Assembly: GCF_900116425.1 (NCBI RefSeq)
Contig: NZ_FPAS01000001.1
Span: 124,001 to 188,000, forward strand
Length of the DNA: 64,000 bases
DNA from: Lishizhenia tianjinensis
GTDB taxonomy: Bacteria > Bacteroidota > Bacteroidia > Flavobacteriales_D > Crocinitomicaceae
Reading direction: 5' to 3'
The notes beneath the pieces were generated by a model. The model was given only the letters and a program-made list of their open reading frames with translations. It was not told the DNA's origin and did not search any database. Within the stretch, counting starts at the first letter, position 1, and every line of letters begins with the position of its first letter. Positions 22,402 through 32,191 of this stretch are shown piece by piece. Position numbers and translations under genes: made by a program.

Positions 22402-25400
22402 ATGGAAAAAATAGCTCCTTATAAACCGCAAAACAAAGTACGTATAGTTACAGCAGCGTCTTTGTTTGACGGGCATGATGCAGCCATCAATATAATGAGA
22501 AGAATCATCCAATCTACAGGTTGTGAGGTGATTCACTTAGGTCACGATAGAAGTGTGGAAGAGGTAGTAGACTGTGCAATTCAAGAAGATGCACAAGCTA
22601 TTGCAATGACTTCTTACCAAGGGGGACATACAGAATACTTTAAGTACATGTACGACCTTTTGCAAGAGAAGGGTGCACCACACATCAAGATCTTTGGTGG
22701 AGGTGGAGGAACCATTCTTCCTTCAGAAATAGAAGAATTACAAGCCTACGGTATAACAAGAATTTACCACCCAGATGATGGACGTGAATTAGGTTTACAA
22801 GGAATGATCAATGATTTGATTCAGAAAAGTGATTTCCCAGTAGGAGACCAAGTAAATGGAGCGGTAGCGAAAATTACTTCGAAAGATGCACACAGCATTG
22901 CACGTGTAATTTCTGCAGCAGAAAACTTCCCAGAAGAATCGAAAGCGATTTTGGATGAAGTACACGCCATGGCCGAGAAAATAGATACGCCAGTATTGGG
23001 TATTACAGGTACAGGTGGTGCAGGTAAGTCTTCTTTGGTAGATGAATTGGTAAGAAGATTCTTGATCGATTTCCCAGAGAAAAACATCGCTGTAATTTCT
23101 GTTGACCCATCGAAGCGTAAAACAGGTGGAGCTTTATTAGGAGATAGAATTCGAATGAACTCTATTAAAAATCCTAGAGTTTACATGCGATCTTTAGCAA
23201 CACGTCAGTCTAACTTGGCGTTGTCTAAGCACGTTGCAGAAGCTTTACAAGTGGTAAAAGCAGCTCAGTACGATTTAATCATTTTGGAAACTTCTGGTAT
23301 TGGTCAGTCGGATACAGAAATTTTAGATCACTCTGATGTTTCTTTATATGTAATGACACCAGAATACGGTGCCGCTACGCAATTGGAGAAAATTGACATG
23401 TTAGATTTCGCCGATGTAATTGCATTGAACAAATTTGACAAGCGCGGAGCATTAGATGCGTTACGCGACGTACGTAAGCAATACCAACGTAACCACCAAT
23501 TGTGGGATGCGGATGTAGATAGCATGCCGGTTCATGGAACTATTGCTTCTCAATTCAACGATCCAGGAATGAACACTTTATATACGGTGTTGATGGATAC
23601 TTTGAAGGAGAAAGCTGGATTTAAGTTGGAGTCTACTTTTGAGATTACAAAAGAGATGTCTGAAAAGATATTTGTAATTCCACCAGAGCGTACACGTTAC
23701 TTGTCTGAGATTTCTGAAAACAACAGAGCGTACGACAAATGGGTAGAGCAACAAGTGGAAACGGCAGATAGATTGTACAGTATCCAACGTTCTATCGATA
23801 CGATTTCTGAAATGGATGTCGAAGACAAAGACAGATTAATCAAAGGGTTACAAGAGTCTTTCGAAAAAGAAAAGTTAAACTTAGATCCACACAACTGGGA
23901 AGCATTGCAGACCTGGGGAGATAAGGTGAAAAAATACACAGAGCCCGTATTTAAATTTAAGGTAAGAGATAAGGAATTAAGCATAGAAACGCACACAGAG
24001 TCGCTTTCTCACTCTCAAATTCCAAAAGTTGCTTTGCCGAAGTTTAGATCTTGGGGAGATATATTAAAGTGGACTTTACAAGAAAATGTACCGGGAGAAT
24101 TCCCTTACACTTCTGGTTTGTTCCCATTCAAACGTGAAGGAGAAGATCCAACACGTATGTTCGCCGGAGAGGGTGGACCAGAGCGTACCAACAAGCGTTT
24201 CCACTACGTGAGTTTAGGTATGCCAGCCAAACGTTTGTCAACGGCATTTGACTCAGTTACTTTATACGGTAATGATCCAGCGATTCGTCCGGATATTTAC
24301 GGAAAAATTGGTAACGCCGGAGTTTCTATCTGTTGTTTAGATGATGCCAAGAAATTATACTCTGGTTTCGACTTAGCAGATCCTAAAACATCTGTATCTA
24401 TGACCATCAACGGGCCAGCGCCTATGTTGTTAGGTTTCTTCATGAATGCTGCCATCGATCAGCAATGTGAGAAGTACATCAAAGCAAATGGTCTAGAAGC
24501 TGAAGTTGAAGCGAAAATCAAAGCGATTTACAAAGGGAAAGAAGACTTACGTCCTACTTACCAAGGAGAATTACCAGAAGGTAACGATGGTTTAGGATTG
24601 ATGTTGTTGGGTGTAACAGGTGATCAAGTATTACCAGCAGATGTTTACGCAACAATTAAAGCAGATACGTTAACGAAGGTTAGAGGTACAGTTCAAGCCG
24701 ATATCTTAAAAGAAGATCAAGCACAGAACACCTGTATTTTCTCTACAGAATTTGCCTTGCGTTTAATGGGTGACGTACAACAGTACTTCATCGATAAAGG
24801 TGTAAGAAACTTCTATTCTGTATCTATTTCTGGTTACCACATTGCAGAAGCAGGAGCCAACCCAATTACACAGTTGGCCTTTACATTGGCAAATGGATTT
24901 ACGTATGTAGAGTACTACTTGAGTAGAGGTATGGACATCAATGCTTTCGGACCGAACTTATCGTTCTTCTTCTCGAATGGTATTGATCCAGAATACGCAG
25001 TAATTGGTAGAGTTGCACGTAGAATTTGGGCCAAAGCTTTGGCGAAAAAATACGGAGCCAACCCAAGAGCACAGATGTTGAAATACCACATCCAAACTTC
25101 TGGACGTTCATTACACGCACAAGAGATAGACTTCAACGATATCCGTACAACGCTACAGGCATTGTACGCGATTTACGATAACTGTAACTCATTACACACG
25201 AATGCTTACGATGAGGCAATTACAACGCCTACAGAGGAGTCTGTTCGTAGAGCAATGGCCATTCAGTTGATCATTAACCGTGAGTTAGGATTGGCAAAGA
25301 ATGAAAACCCGTTACAAGGTTCATTCATCATTGAAGAGTTAACAGATTTAGTAGAAGAAGCGGTATTGACAGAGTTTGATAGAATCACTGAAAGAGGTGG

Positions 25401-25782
25401 TGTATTAGGAGCGATGGAAACGATGTACCAACGTTCTAAAATTCAAGAAGAAAGCTTGTATTACGAAACATTAAAGCACACAGGTGAATTCCCTATCATT
25501 GGTGTAAATACTTTCTTATCGTCTAAAGGTTCGCCAACGGTATTGCCGAAAGAGGTGATTAGAGCAACCAAAGAAGAGAAAGATTACCAAATTGATATGT
25601 TGTCTGCATTGCACAATGTAAAAGAAGAGAAGATAGAAGAAGGAATTGCGAAAATTCAAAACGCAGCCATTTCTAACGAAAACATCTTCGAACAATTGAT
25701 GGAAGTATGTAAGCACGCTTCTTTAGGACAGATTACTGAAGCCTTATTCGAGGTGGGTGGTCAGTACAGAAGAAACATGTAA
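22402..25782 (+). CDS. icmF: Fused isobutyryl-CoA mutase IcmF (B12-dependent acyl-CoA mutase with G-protein domain), 1126 aa
   Basis: A three-part fusion. The N-terminal cobalamin domain (about 10-150) has DGHDAA with axial His25 and later GGGGGT. The MeaB-like chaperone GTPase (about 195-430) has P-loop [12 protein letters not shown] near 200-211. The mutase barrel (about 560-1126) includes [19 protein letters not shown], which follows the IcmF version of the substrate loop, not the methylmalonyl-CoA version. IcmF interconverts isobutyryl-CoA and butyryl-CoA (some also pivalyl/isovaleryl-CoA) with adenosylcobalamin and repairs its own cofactor by the G domain. Full length for the family. Strong codon bias suggests high expression. 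It has its own promoter and a GNRA-loop terminator. Confidence 0.93.
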   Translation: MEKIAPYKPQNKVRIVTAASLFDGHDAAINIMRRIIQSTGCEVIHLGHDRSVEEVVDCAIQEDAQAIAMTSYQGGHTEYFKYMYDLLQEKGAPHIKIFGGGGGTILPSEIEELQAYGITRIYHPDDGRELGLQGMINDLIQKSDFPVGDQVNGAVAKITSKDAHSIARVISAAENFPEESKAILDEVHAMAEKIDTPVLGITGTGGAGKSSLVDELVRRFLIDFPEKNIAVISVDPSKRKTGGALLGDRIRMNSIKNPRVYMRSLATRQSNLALSKHVAEALQVVKAAQYDLIILETSGIGQSDTEILDHSDVSLYVMTPEYGAATQLEKIDMLDFADVIALNKFDKRGALDALRDVRKQYQRNHQLWDADVDSMPVHGTIASQFNDPGMNTLYTVLMDTLKEKAGFKLESTFEITKEMSEKIFVIPPERTRYLSEISENNRAYDKWVEQQVETADRLYSIQRSIDTISEMDVEDKDRLIKGLQESFEKEKLNLDPHNWEALQTWGDKVKKYTEPVFKFKVRDKELSIETHTESLSHSQIPKVALPKFRSWGDILKWTLQENVPGEFPYTSGLFPFKREGEDPTRMFAGEGGPERTNKRFHYVSLGMPAKRLSTAFDSVTLYGNDPAIRPDIYGKIGNAGVSICCLDDAKKLYSGFDLADPKTSVSMTINGPAPMLLGFFMNAAIDQQCEKYIKANGLEAEVEAKIKAIYKGKEDLRPTYQGELPEGNDGLGLMLLGVTGDQVLPADVYATIKADTLTKVRGTVQADILKEDQAQNTCIFSTEFALRLMGDVQQYFIDKGVRNFYSVSISGYHIAEAGANPITQLAFTLANGFTYVEYYLSRGMDINAFGPNLSFFFSNGIDPEYAVIGRVARRIWAKALAKKYGANPRAQMLKYHIQTSGRSLHAQEIDFNDIRTTLQALYAIYDNCNSLHTNAYDEAITTPTEESVRRAMAIQLIINRELGLAKNENPLQGSFIIEELTDLVEEAVLTEFDRITERGGVLGAMETMYQRSKIQEESLYYETLKHTGEFPIIGVNTFLSSKGSPTVLPKEVIRATKEEKDYQIDMLSALHNVKEEKIEEGIAKIQNAAISNENIFEQLMEVCKHASLGQITEALFEVGGQYRRNM

Positions 25783-25807
25783 GCAAATTACTATAACTGA
25801 TATTGAA

Positions 25808-25835
25808 AAGGCTGTCCGCAAGGATGGCCTTTTTT
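25808..25835 (+). terminator. Terminator after icmF
   Basis: AAGGCTGTCC (25808-25817), loop GCAA, GGATGGCCTT (25822-25831): 10 pairs with two G-U, ending in a T-run to 25835. The GCAA loop is a GNRA tetraloop. Confidence 0.85.
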
Positions 25836-25896
25836 GTTGAGATGATAAGACAGCTAGATTTCTAGATACCTAGAGGTTGAATTGTGTTAAGGAATT

Positions 25897-25956
25897 TTTC
25901 AAATGATCAAATCCTTCAAATCCTTCAAATCATCAAATCTTTGAATTATTGAATTA
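25897..25956. repeat. CAAATC word array (copy 5)
   Basis: TTTTTCAAATGATCAAATCC, then TTCAAATCC twice, CATCAAATC, then TTTGAATTATTGAATT. Same 9-base words and same switch to the complementary TTGAATT words as at 15062-15147 and 10083-10120. Confidence 0.65.
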
Positions 25957-26031
25957 AAAAAGACCACTTCAAATCAATGAAGCAGCCCTTATCAAGTATT
26001 TAGCGCAGTTATTTTAGCTTGATTTCTTTCG

Positions 26032-27516
26032 TTATAAATATTTTGAAATACAGAAAGAAACCGTTGTTCCTTGGTCAATTTCACCGTTAATGTCTATGGT
26101 TCCTCTGTGTAAATCCACAATTTTCTTACAGTGAGCCAAACCTATTCCCGTTCCTTTGTATTCATCCTGACCGTGAAGGCGCTGGAACATGGCAAACACT
26201 TTATCCTTGTATTTTGGATTTAAACCTATACCATTATCCGTAATAGAGATAATGTAGTAATTATCATTTTCTGTGCAGGAAATAGAAATGTTTGGTATTC
26301 TATTTTTTGACCTAAATTTTATGGCGTTAGAAATGATGTTCTGGAATAAAAGGTGTAATTCTACCGGATACCCTTTAACTATAGGAAGTTTTTCTGTTTG
26401 AAATTGAGTGATCGTTTCTTGTATAGAAATACTTAAATCCATTTTCACATCTTCCACCACTTTATTGAGATCTACTTCTCCGATTTCACTTTGGTTTCCA
26501 AGTTTACTGTGTTCCATTAAACCATTCACCATAGCGCTCATTCTATGGGTAGAGGTATTGATATATTCTAAGAACTTTTTTGAGGTAGGATCTAAATCAT
26601 TTTTAGCCTTGAGTTGAAGTCTTTCAGTTAAGGTATTTAAAGTTTTTAGTGGTTCCTGTAAATCATGAGAAGTGATGTAAACGAATTGTTCGAGTTCCTC
26701 ATTTTTCTTTTGAATTTCATTGTAACTATAGGCCAAGTTGTTAGACATACGGTTAAAGGATTTCGACAATTCAGCGAGTTCTTCAGGTTTTTCTATGTCT
26801 AGTTTCTCCACACTTTCTCCGGGTTGCATACTTTCTGTAGCCTGAATTAATCGTTGTATGGGGGAGACTATGGTTCTGGTTACTAAAAGTACGAGTATGA
26901 CCCCAAATACACTACCGATAATAATGGCCATAAGTACGAAATTCGAAGCATTGCTCAATATTTTTTCAAGTCTACTTTGAAGGAGTGCTAAATCTTTGGT
27001 GTACAAGGATTCTAACTCTGTTGATGTGTTGTTAAGTTCGAAACTGAGAAGGGGGATTTCTGTTCTTACCAAGGACTTTAATTCAGTCGAATTCAGTATG
27101 GCGTTTTCATCATGGGTAATCATTAAAATGGCATTCATACGATGAACCCGGATTTCAATTTTACTCATAATAGTATCAAGTTTACGTATGAGTTTGGTTT
27201 TGTATGCTGAATTTACCCTTAAGTTTCTCAGTTGATTAAGCGCATGTGGCATCTCAACTTCCAAGATTTGTTTAACTCTGTTGTGGGTGTTAATGTTGTT
27301 TTTATCTGTCCATCTATCAATGAGCAAAAGCATACCCTCTCTGTTCAAAGCATGTATGGTTTTAATGCTAGTGAGAGCAGGGGTGATTTCTGTAGCGATA
27401 ACCTTGTTGGTCTTACTTGCATGATAAGAAAGGTACTGGTTTAGTCCCAACACTACGGCAAGCAAAACAAAGAAGAGGGAGAAGCTCAACAATAATATGT
27501 TGCGGATTTTTTTCAT
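26032..27516 (-). CDS. Membrane sensor histidine kinase, 494 aa
   Basis: Membrane helix 1 (about 7-27), a periplasmic helical bundle (about 28-185), helix 2 (about 190-213), HAMP linker (about 213-265), then HisKA with phospho-acceptor H284 in YITSHDLQEPLKTLN, and a HATPase domain with N-box QNIISNAIKF, G1 ITDNGIGL and G2 GTGIGLAHCKKI. The H-box variant SHDLQEPL is the phytochrome-type one common in Bacteroidota. No receiver domain and no response-regulator gene next to it. It overlaps the upstream binding-protein gene by ATGA, so the kinase is expected to read the state of those lipoproteins. Confidence 0.9.
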   Translation of the reverse strand: MKKIRNILLLSFSLFFVLLAVVLGLNQYLSYHASKTNKVIATEITPALTSIKTIHALNREGMLLLIDRWTDKNNINTHNRVKQILEVEMPHALNQLRNLRVNSAYKTKLIRKLDTIMSKIEIRVHRMNAILMITHDENAILNSTELKSLVRTEIPLLSFELNNTSTELESLYTKDLALLQSRLEKILSNASNFVLMAIIIGSVFGVILVLLVTRTIVSPIQRLIQATESMQPGESVEKLDIEKPEELAELSKSFNRMSNNLAYSYNEIQKKNEELEQFVYITSHDLQEPLKTLNTLTERLQLKAKNDLDPTSKKFLEYINTSTHRMSAMVNGLMEHSKLGNQSEIGEVDLNKVVEDVKMDLSISIQETITQFQTEKLPIVKGYPVELHLLFQNIISNAIKFRSKNRIPNISISCTENDNYYIISITDNGIGLNPKYKDKVFAMFQRLHGQDEYKGTGIGLAHCKKIVDLHRGTIDINGEIDQGTTVSFCISKYL

Positions 27517-28646
27517 CGTCTAACCTTCGATAAAGAGTTTTTACCAGAATATTCATATAAACTAAAGTAGATTCCTTTAGCTGCTCCATTTTCATCTATA
27601 GAGATGTTTCCGCAAACTCCTTGGTAAAATTCCAAATCCTCGAAAGAATTCTGAATGTAAGTGGTTAAATCAGTAAAGTCTTCACTTTGATTTACACCTC
27701 TGATAAAAGATAAAATGATTTCGCTGGCATCCCAAGCTTGTAAGGCAGGCCAGGTAGACAGAGGTTTTCTATTGTATTCTTTATAAAACTGAGAAATAAA
27801 TTCCTTGGCTAAAGGATAGTTTCCATCTGCCAAGTTAAAATAGGTACATTCCGTGCCTATAATACTTTCTTGTGCGTTCAGGTAATAGTTTGTATCGAGT
27901 AAAACCGTACTCCCGAAAAAAGGTACACTAATTCCCATTTCGCGTGCCTGTTTCATGGCGTGTCCAAAATTGGCGTAACCAAAAAAGGCAATGGATTCAT
28001 AGTTTTCATCTTTCAAGCGCTGCAAAACATCTCTAAAATTTGAATCTCCCTTTTGCGTTTCAATTAAGGTGCAGGTGTAATTGGTATGCTCAATCACCTC
28101 TTCTACAGAACGTGCAGCACGTTGCATAAAATCGTTGGGGTAATAGAGTACGGCATTCTTTTTAAGTCCTAACTCTATCATTCTAAAACCTATAATTTGG
28201 TTCGCTTCTTCGGTTTTTTTAGCAATGGTAAAGGTGTTTTTATTCATGGAAGATAAAAGAGAATCACTGTTCAAAGGATTGATCAATATATCTTTATTCT
28301 TTGCCACGCGGTCTTGTAAGGCTATGGTTCCTTCTGTATTACTTATAAAAACAATGTCAAGGTCATGCAAGGCATTGAGTGAATCATACAAATGTGCTGC
28401 TTTGTATCCTTCCCAATTGTCATCGGCCCAATGGAAAATTATCTCGGGCTGGTCTGCATTTCTTGTAGCATTATATTTTTTAATGGAAAGGGCAATAGAA
28501 TTTTTCGCGGGTACTCCCAAATCTATGGCAGTTCCGCTAAGCGGCCCAATGTAGGCTATGTTTATTTGCTCAACTTTTTTAGAAGTGCATCCCGAAAATA
28601 GAACGAGTGTTAAAAAGAATAATATGGTAGAAAATAAATGATGCAT
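27513..28646 (-). CDS. Substrate-binding lipoprotein, type I periplasmic binding fold (LivK-like), 377 aa
   Basis: Signal with lipobox FSGC (C20), then a Peripla_BP_6-type domain: INIAYIGPLSGTAIDLGVPA at the start, FHWADDNW near 82, IVFISNTEGTIALQD and FFGYANFGHAMKQAREMG further on. Related proteins bind amino acids, amides or ureas for ABC transporters, but no permease or ATPase gene is near. The neighbour upstream is a paralogue of equal length (377). The stop overlaps the kinase start (ATGA), pointing to a sensory role. The ligand is not deducible. Confidence 0.8.
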   Translation of the reverse strand: MHHLFSTILFFLTLVLFSGCTSKKVEQINIAYIGPLSGTAIDLGVPAKNSIALSIKKYNATRNADQPEIIFHWADDNWEGYKAAHLYDSLNALHDLDIVFISNTEGTIALQDRVAKNKDILINPLNSDSLLSSMNKNTFTIAKKTEEANQIIGFRMIELGLKKNAVLYYPNDFMQRAARSVEEVIEHTNYTCTLIETQKGDSNFRDVLQRLKDENYESIAFFGYANFGHAMKQAREMGISVPFFGSTVLLDTNYYLNAQESIIGTECTYFNLADGNYPLAKEFISQFYKEYNRKPLSTWPALQAWDASEIILSFIRGVNQSEDFTDLTTYIQNSFEDLEFYQGVCGNISIDENGAAKGIYFSLYEYSGKNSLSKVRR

Positions 28647-28648
28647 AA

Positions 28649-29782
28649 TTATGGGTACTGGGTAAAAACTTTTTCTGTTTCGCCCTTATTCGTAAGTTGA
28701 TATAAATTGAAATTAATTCCCTGTATACTTTTATTGGTATTCATATTTAAAAAACCACAAATACCTGCGTAATTTTTTATGTTCTGTAGCTTGTTGTTGA
28801 GGTGATTCGTTAGCTCGTTTTTACTTAGGCCTAAATCGTTAATGTCTCTTATGCAGGAGATGAAAATGTTCATAGCATCATAGGCTTGCATAGGTGGCCA
28901 GTCGGATGGGGGAGTTTGACCGTACTCTAAACGAAAATTTTCAAAAAACTCATTGGCCAATGTAGGGTTACCATCTAAACGTGTAAAGTAACTGAATTCT
29001 ATTCCAGAAATAGCTCCTTCTGAATAGGTGTAGAATTTTTCATCCAAGACCTCTGTACAGCCAAAAAAAGGTGCTGTTATTCCCAAATCTCTGGCTTGGC
29101 GCATGGCAAAACCTAGTTCAACATATCCAAAAAAACCGTAGGCTTCTATTCCTTCGTCTTTCAACATAGATAATTCTAAAGTGTAATCTCTCTGATTTAA
29201 TTTAGTGGGGATGATGTCAACTTGTATTCCCCGAGGGGCTAACTCATCTTTTATGGTTTGCGCAGCTACCACAAAGAAGTTGTAATCCGGTCTAAAAATG
29301 GCAACCTTTTTCTTCCCCAATTGGAGTAGGCGATTAGCAATTACTTTGTTGGCTTGTTCTGTACGTTTGGCTATAAAATAGGTGTTGTTGGTGTTTTCTC
29401 TTAATTCTTCATCATTATTCAAGGGGTTAATAGCGATAAGGTTGTCTTTCAATAAATGATCTTTTAAAGCTATGGTACCATTTGAATTACTAATGAAAAC
29501 GGCGTCTATATCAAATTCAGTTCTCAGTTGATTATATAGGGGGACAGAACGAGACGCGTCCCACTGATCATCTGCAAGGTGTAGAATGAGTTTAGGCTCT
29601 CCTTCTTTCCGTGAAGTGTTGTATTGTTTTATTGCAAGTTGCATGGCCTGACCGGGGGCTATACCTAAATTGGTGGCTCTCGCGGTTTGAGGACCAATAA
29701 ACCCTATGTGAACCTCATTGATTCTTTCTTCAGTACAAGAGACCAACAACATAAGAAGCAGCAAGAAAATCGAAAATCTCAT
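28649..29782 (-). CDS. Substrate-binding lipoprotein, paralogue of the downstream gene, 377 aa
   Basis: Lipobox LVSC (C16), then the same fold: VHIGFIGPQTARATNLGIAP, LHLADDQWDAS, AVFISNSNGTIALKD, FFGYVELGFAMRQARDLG, FGCTEVLDE. It shares its length and most block motifs with the next gene, so the pair comes from a tandem duplication. Only 2 bases separate the two genes. Ligand-contact residues differ between them, so they may sense related but different compounds. First gene of the three-gene sensor operon. Confidence 0.8.
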   Translation of the reverse strand: MRFSIFLLLLMLLVSCTEERINEVHIGFIGPQTARATNLGIAPGQAMQLAIKQYNTSRKEGEPKLILHLADDQWDASRSVPLYNQLRTEFDIDAVFISNSNGTIALKDHLLKDNLIAINPLNNDEELRENTNNTYFIAKRTEQANKVIANRLLQLGKKKVAIFRPDYNFFVVAAQTIKDELAPRGIQVDIIPTKLNQRDYTLELSMLKDEGIEAYGFFGYVELGFAMRQARDLGITAPFFGCTEVLDEKFYTYSEGAISGIEFSYFTRLDGNPTLANEFFENFRLEYGQTPPSDWPPMQAYDAMNIFISCIRDINDLGLSKNELTNHLNNKLQNIKNYAGICGFLNMNTNKSIQGINFNLYQLTNKGETEKVFTQYP

Positions 29783-29919
29783 ATAACTAAAATTAACACT
29801 TAAAAGAGGTTATAGTTCAGTTTTGCCAAGCGAGGATAGACGAGGTAAATATAAAGTAATTTAACATAGATGATTATATTTTCTGTTGAACGATGTAAAA
29901 TAGGGGTTAAACGTAAATT

Positions 29920-29950
29920 AAAAAAAAAGGACGTTCAATTCGAACGTCCT
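29920..29950 (-). terminator. Terminator after the YceI gene
   Basis: AGGACGTTC (29928-29936) pairs with GAACGTCCT (29942-29950), followed on the minus strand by eight T. Confidence 0.9.
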
Positions 29951-29969
29951 CTTTTGTAAGGGATTACTA

Positions 29970-30497
29970 TTATGCTTGCTTTACAAACTGTGCTTCTATG
30001 TTCAATTTGATTTTGTCAGAAACTACTACGTTTCCTGCTTCAGTTACCGCATTCCAAGATAAACCAAATTCTTTTCTGTTGATTTCTCCTGTGATTTCGA
30101 AACCTGCTTTTGTTTGACCGTAAGGATCTACTGCTGTTCCGTTGTGCTCAATGTTTAAAGTAACTTCTTTGGTTACGTCTCTGATCGTTAAATCTCCTAC
30201 TAAGTTTTCTCCATCGTATGATTTAGAAACAAAAGTCATTTTAGGATATTGTTCTGCATTAAAGAAGTCTTCTGACTTTAAGTGCGCATCTCTATCTGCA
30301 TTTTTTGTGTGAATAGAATCGATGTCGATTTCAGCTTTCAACTCCATGTCAGAGAAATCTTCTTCATTCGCATGAACACTTCCTGAGAAAGAAGAAAAGT
30401 GACCTGTTACTGTTGAAATCATCATGTGTTTCACTTTGAAAATTACATCTGTGTGCGTTGGATCTACAGCCCAAACTGTTTTTGTCATTGTTTCCAT
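29970..30497 (-). CDS. YceI family protein, 175 aa
   Basis: YceI lipocalin-like domain over the whole length: WAVDPTHTDVIFKVKHMM at the start, then FSGSVHANEEDFSDMELKAEID, SIHTKNADRDAHLKSEDFF and YPKMTFVSKSY. It binds isoprenoid-like molecules in characterised members. There is no signal peptide, so unlike many YceI proteins this one is cytoplasmic. It is 14 bases downstream of the pirin gene, and this pairing recurs in bacterial stress operons. A strong terminator follows. Confidence 0.88.
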   Translation of the reverse strand: METMTKTVWAVDPTHTDVIFKVKHMMISTVTGHFSSFSGSVHANEEDFSDMELKAEIDIDSIHTKNADRDAHLKSEDFFNAEQYPKMTFVSKSYDGENLVGDLTIRDVTKEVTLNIEHNGTAVDPYGQTKAGFEITGEINRKEFGLSWNAVTEAGNVVVSDKIKLNIEAQFVKQA

Positions 30498-30511
30498 TTT
30501 GTCTTCGTTTT

Positions 30512-31378
30512 TTAGATTAATTCTGGTACTTCCATTACAAGTACCTTGGTTTTTTTATTCGTTTTTATTTTAAATTCTTCTATATCTTTTATTCCAAGTC
30601 CATCTCTTTTTTCTAAAGTGATGTCATCGTTAACCTTCATTTCTCCTTCGAGAACGAAGAGGTAAACACCATTGCTTTTATCTTTTAAAGTGTAAGTACC
30701 TTCTTTATTTTCTTCGAAATTACCCATGTGAAACCAAGCGTTTTGATGTATCCATACTCCTTGATCATCAGCGTTAGGAGAGAGGATTTGACTAAAGGCA
30801 TTCTCCTCCATTAATTCAGAAATACTCACCTGGTCGTACCTTGGTTCAACGTTGCGTTTTTTCGGAATCACCCATATCTGTAGAAAGGAACAATCTTCTT
30901 CTTTGCTCTGATTGTACTCACTGTGCATTACGCCAGTTCCAGCACTCATCACCTGTATGTTGCCTTCTTTAATGATGGCTGTATTACCCATACTGTCCTT
31001 GTGTTCTAGATTTCCTTTTAGAGGAATAGACACAATTTCCATGTTGTCGTGCGGGTGCTTCGGAAACCCTGTTCCCTTGGCAATCAAATCGTCGTTGAGT
31101 ACGCGCAACACGCCAAAGTGCATGCGTTCGGGGTTGTAGTAATTGGCAAAACTAAAGGTGTGTCTGGATACCAACCAACCGTGATTGGCCAAACCTCTCG
31201 TATCTGCTTTGTGTAAGATCGTATTCATCTTTTTTTCCTCCTTTGTAGGGATGTGATTAAATCCTTCAATTTTTAACTTTTCGTCTTGGTTGTCCTTTGT
31301 CAAACCTTTGGAGCTACTGGGTAACATCCCAAGTAAACTCACTCCAAAAACGCTTTTTAAAAATTTATCTCTTTTCAT
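30512..31378 (-). CDS. Pirin family protein with an N-terminal signal-like extension, 288 aa
   Basis: Cupin-fold pirin: MNTILHKADTRGLANHGWL (about residue 51 on), SFANYYNPERMHFG, metal-binding HPHDNMEIVS and NIQVMSAGTGVMHSEYN. Members bind Fe or act as quercetin dioxygenases. Ahead of the usual start there are 50 extra residues, MKRDKFLKSVFGVSLLGMLP and a charged linker, that look like an export signal without a lipobox or twin arginine. A promoter -7 box lies 20 bases before ATG 31378, so the long start is likely the true one. The internal Met at residue 51 is the alternative. Cotranscribed with YceI. Confidence 0.85.
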   Translation of the reverse strand: MKRDKFLKSVFGVSLLGMLPSSSKGLTKDNQDEKLKIEGFNHIPTKEEKKMNTILHKADTRGLANHGWLVSRHTFSFANYYNPERMHFGVLRVLNDDLIAKGTGFPKHPHDNMEIVSIPLKGNLEHKDSMGNTAIIKEGNIQVMSAGTGVMHSEYNQSKEEDCSFLQIWVIPKKRNVEPRYDQVSISELMEENAFSQILSPNADDQGVWIHQNAWFHMGNFEENKEGTYTLKDKSNGVYLFVLEGEMKVNDDITLEKRDGLGIKDIEEFKIKTNKKTKVLVMEVPELI

Positions 31379-31397
31379 GGTTTCCCTTTGTTGGGTA

Positions 31398-31405
31398 CAA
31401 AGTTA
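31398..31405 (-). promoter_or_regulatory. -7 box of the pirin-YceI operon (TAACTTTG)
   Basis: On the minus strand TAACTTTG matches TAnnTTTG exactly. The -33 position falls at the edge of the palindrome TTACCCGGGTAA (31416-31427). Confidence 0.6.
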
Positions 31406-31415
31406 AGTTGTTTAC

Positions 31416-31427
31416 TTACCCGGGTAA
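31416..31427. promoter_or_regulatory. Operator-like palindrome TTACCCGGGTAA
   Basis: A perfect 12-base palindrome spans the -33 region of the pirin promoter (TTAC-n4-GTAA type, as bound by MarR- or HxlR-like repressors). No such regulator is in the window; AraC 32192-32995 is the nearest, and AraC proteins rarely bind such short palindromes. Confidence 0.5.
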
Positions 31428-31524
31428 CTATTTAAAAACGACAAAAACTTATAAAAATCCGACATTTTAAAAAAAGGCCCAAACTGAGAAGGGAAAATAG
31501 GGAGGATATTAGGGGTGGAGAGGA

Positions 31525-32142
31525 CTAATTCGCTTTAACCGGAAACTCTTTCTTGCTTACGAAATCACCTTCATGACTGATAAGTAAAGTTGCTTTACCT
31601 TCTTCCAAAGCTTTGATGGAAAGGGTAGAGTCATTTACCCAAACAACTTCCAAGTTTTCAGTTTCAAAGGTGAGGTTCTTAGGAATTACGTTATCCGCGT
31701 GCAATTCAAAGTTACTGGCTACACCTTTAGTAAGGAAACGCTGAGCATCCCTATTTAAAATGAAATTAAAACTGGCGTCATTTTGAAAGGTATCAGCATT
31801 GGTAAATTTCTCTATACCACTTTTGTAGATACATAAGAATTGTCTTTTGAACAGTACCTTTCCCGTGTTTTTATGTTCTACAGTAAAGAGCACAGTATCT
31901 TCCATTTTGGGTTTGTGCGTAAAACTACCGCCGTAAGGGTTAATGATTTTACCATCTACTTTAACACCGAGTTGATAGGCAGGTATACTGTCATGAAAAA
32001 CTTGTAACCTGTTCTCCATGTACTTTATTAAGAAGTTGGAGTTTACTTTGGTTAACTCAACTTTAGGTAAGTTGAAGTAAGAAGTACTGGCTGTACTAAA
32101 AAATAAACCAGATATCCCTGCCCAAAGTAGTACTGTTTTCAT
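31525..32142 (-). CDS. Secreted protein of unknown function, 205 aa
   Basis: A signal peptide (about 1-20, MKTVLLWAGISGLFFSTAST) precedes a mostly beta-strand protein. The last 75 residues (LTKGVASNFELHADNV..., then LEVVWVNDSTLSIKALEEGK) have the spacing of the Ig-like C-terminal domain of GldM, where K-G-V-x-N starts a strand. That likeness is weak and by eye. No gliding or type IX genes lie nearby. It is not obviously cotranscribed with its neighbours: 146 bases separate it from the pirin promoter and 49 from the AraC gene. Confidence 0.5.
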   Translation of the reverse strand: MKTVLLWAGISGLFFSTASTSYFNLPKVELTKVNSNFLIKYMENRLQVFHDSIPAYQLGVKVDGKIINPYGGSFTHKPKMEDTVLFTVEHKNTGKVLFKRQFLCIYKSGIEKFTNADTFQNDASFNFILNRDAQRFLTKGVASNFELHADNVIPKNLTFETENLEVVWVNDSTLSIKALEEGKATLLISHEGDFVSKKEFPVKAN

Positions 32143-32191
32143 GCTCTAAAGATTTGCTGCGAAAATAGTTGTATTCCCCTACAATTACAAA

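Noticed and set aside
25970-26031. Possible terminator after the histidine kinase gene
   Set aside because: ATCAAG and CTTGAT are complementary but about 20 bases apart with no G/C-rich stem or T-run, so the evidence is too thin.
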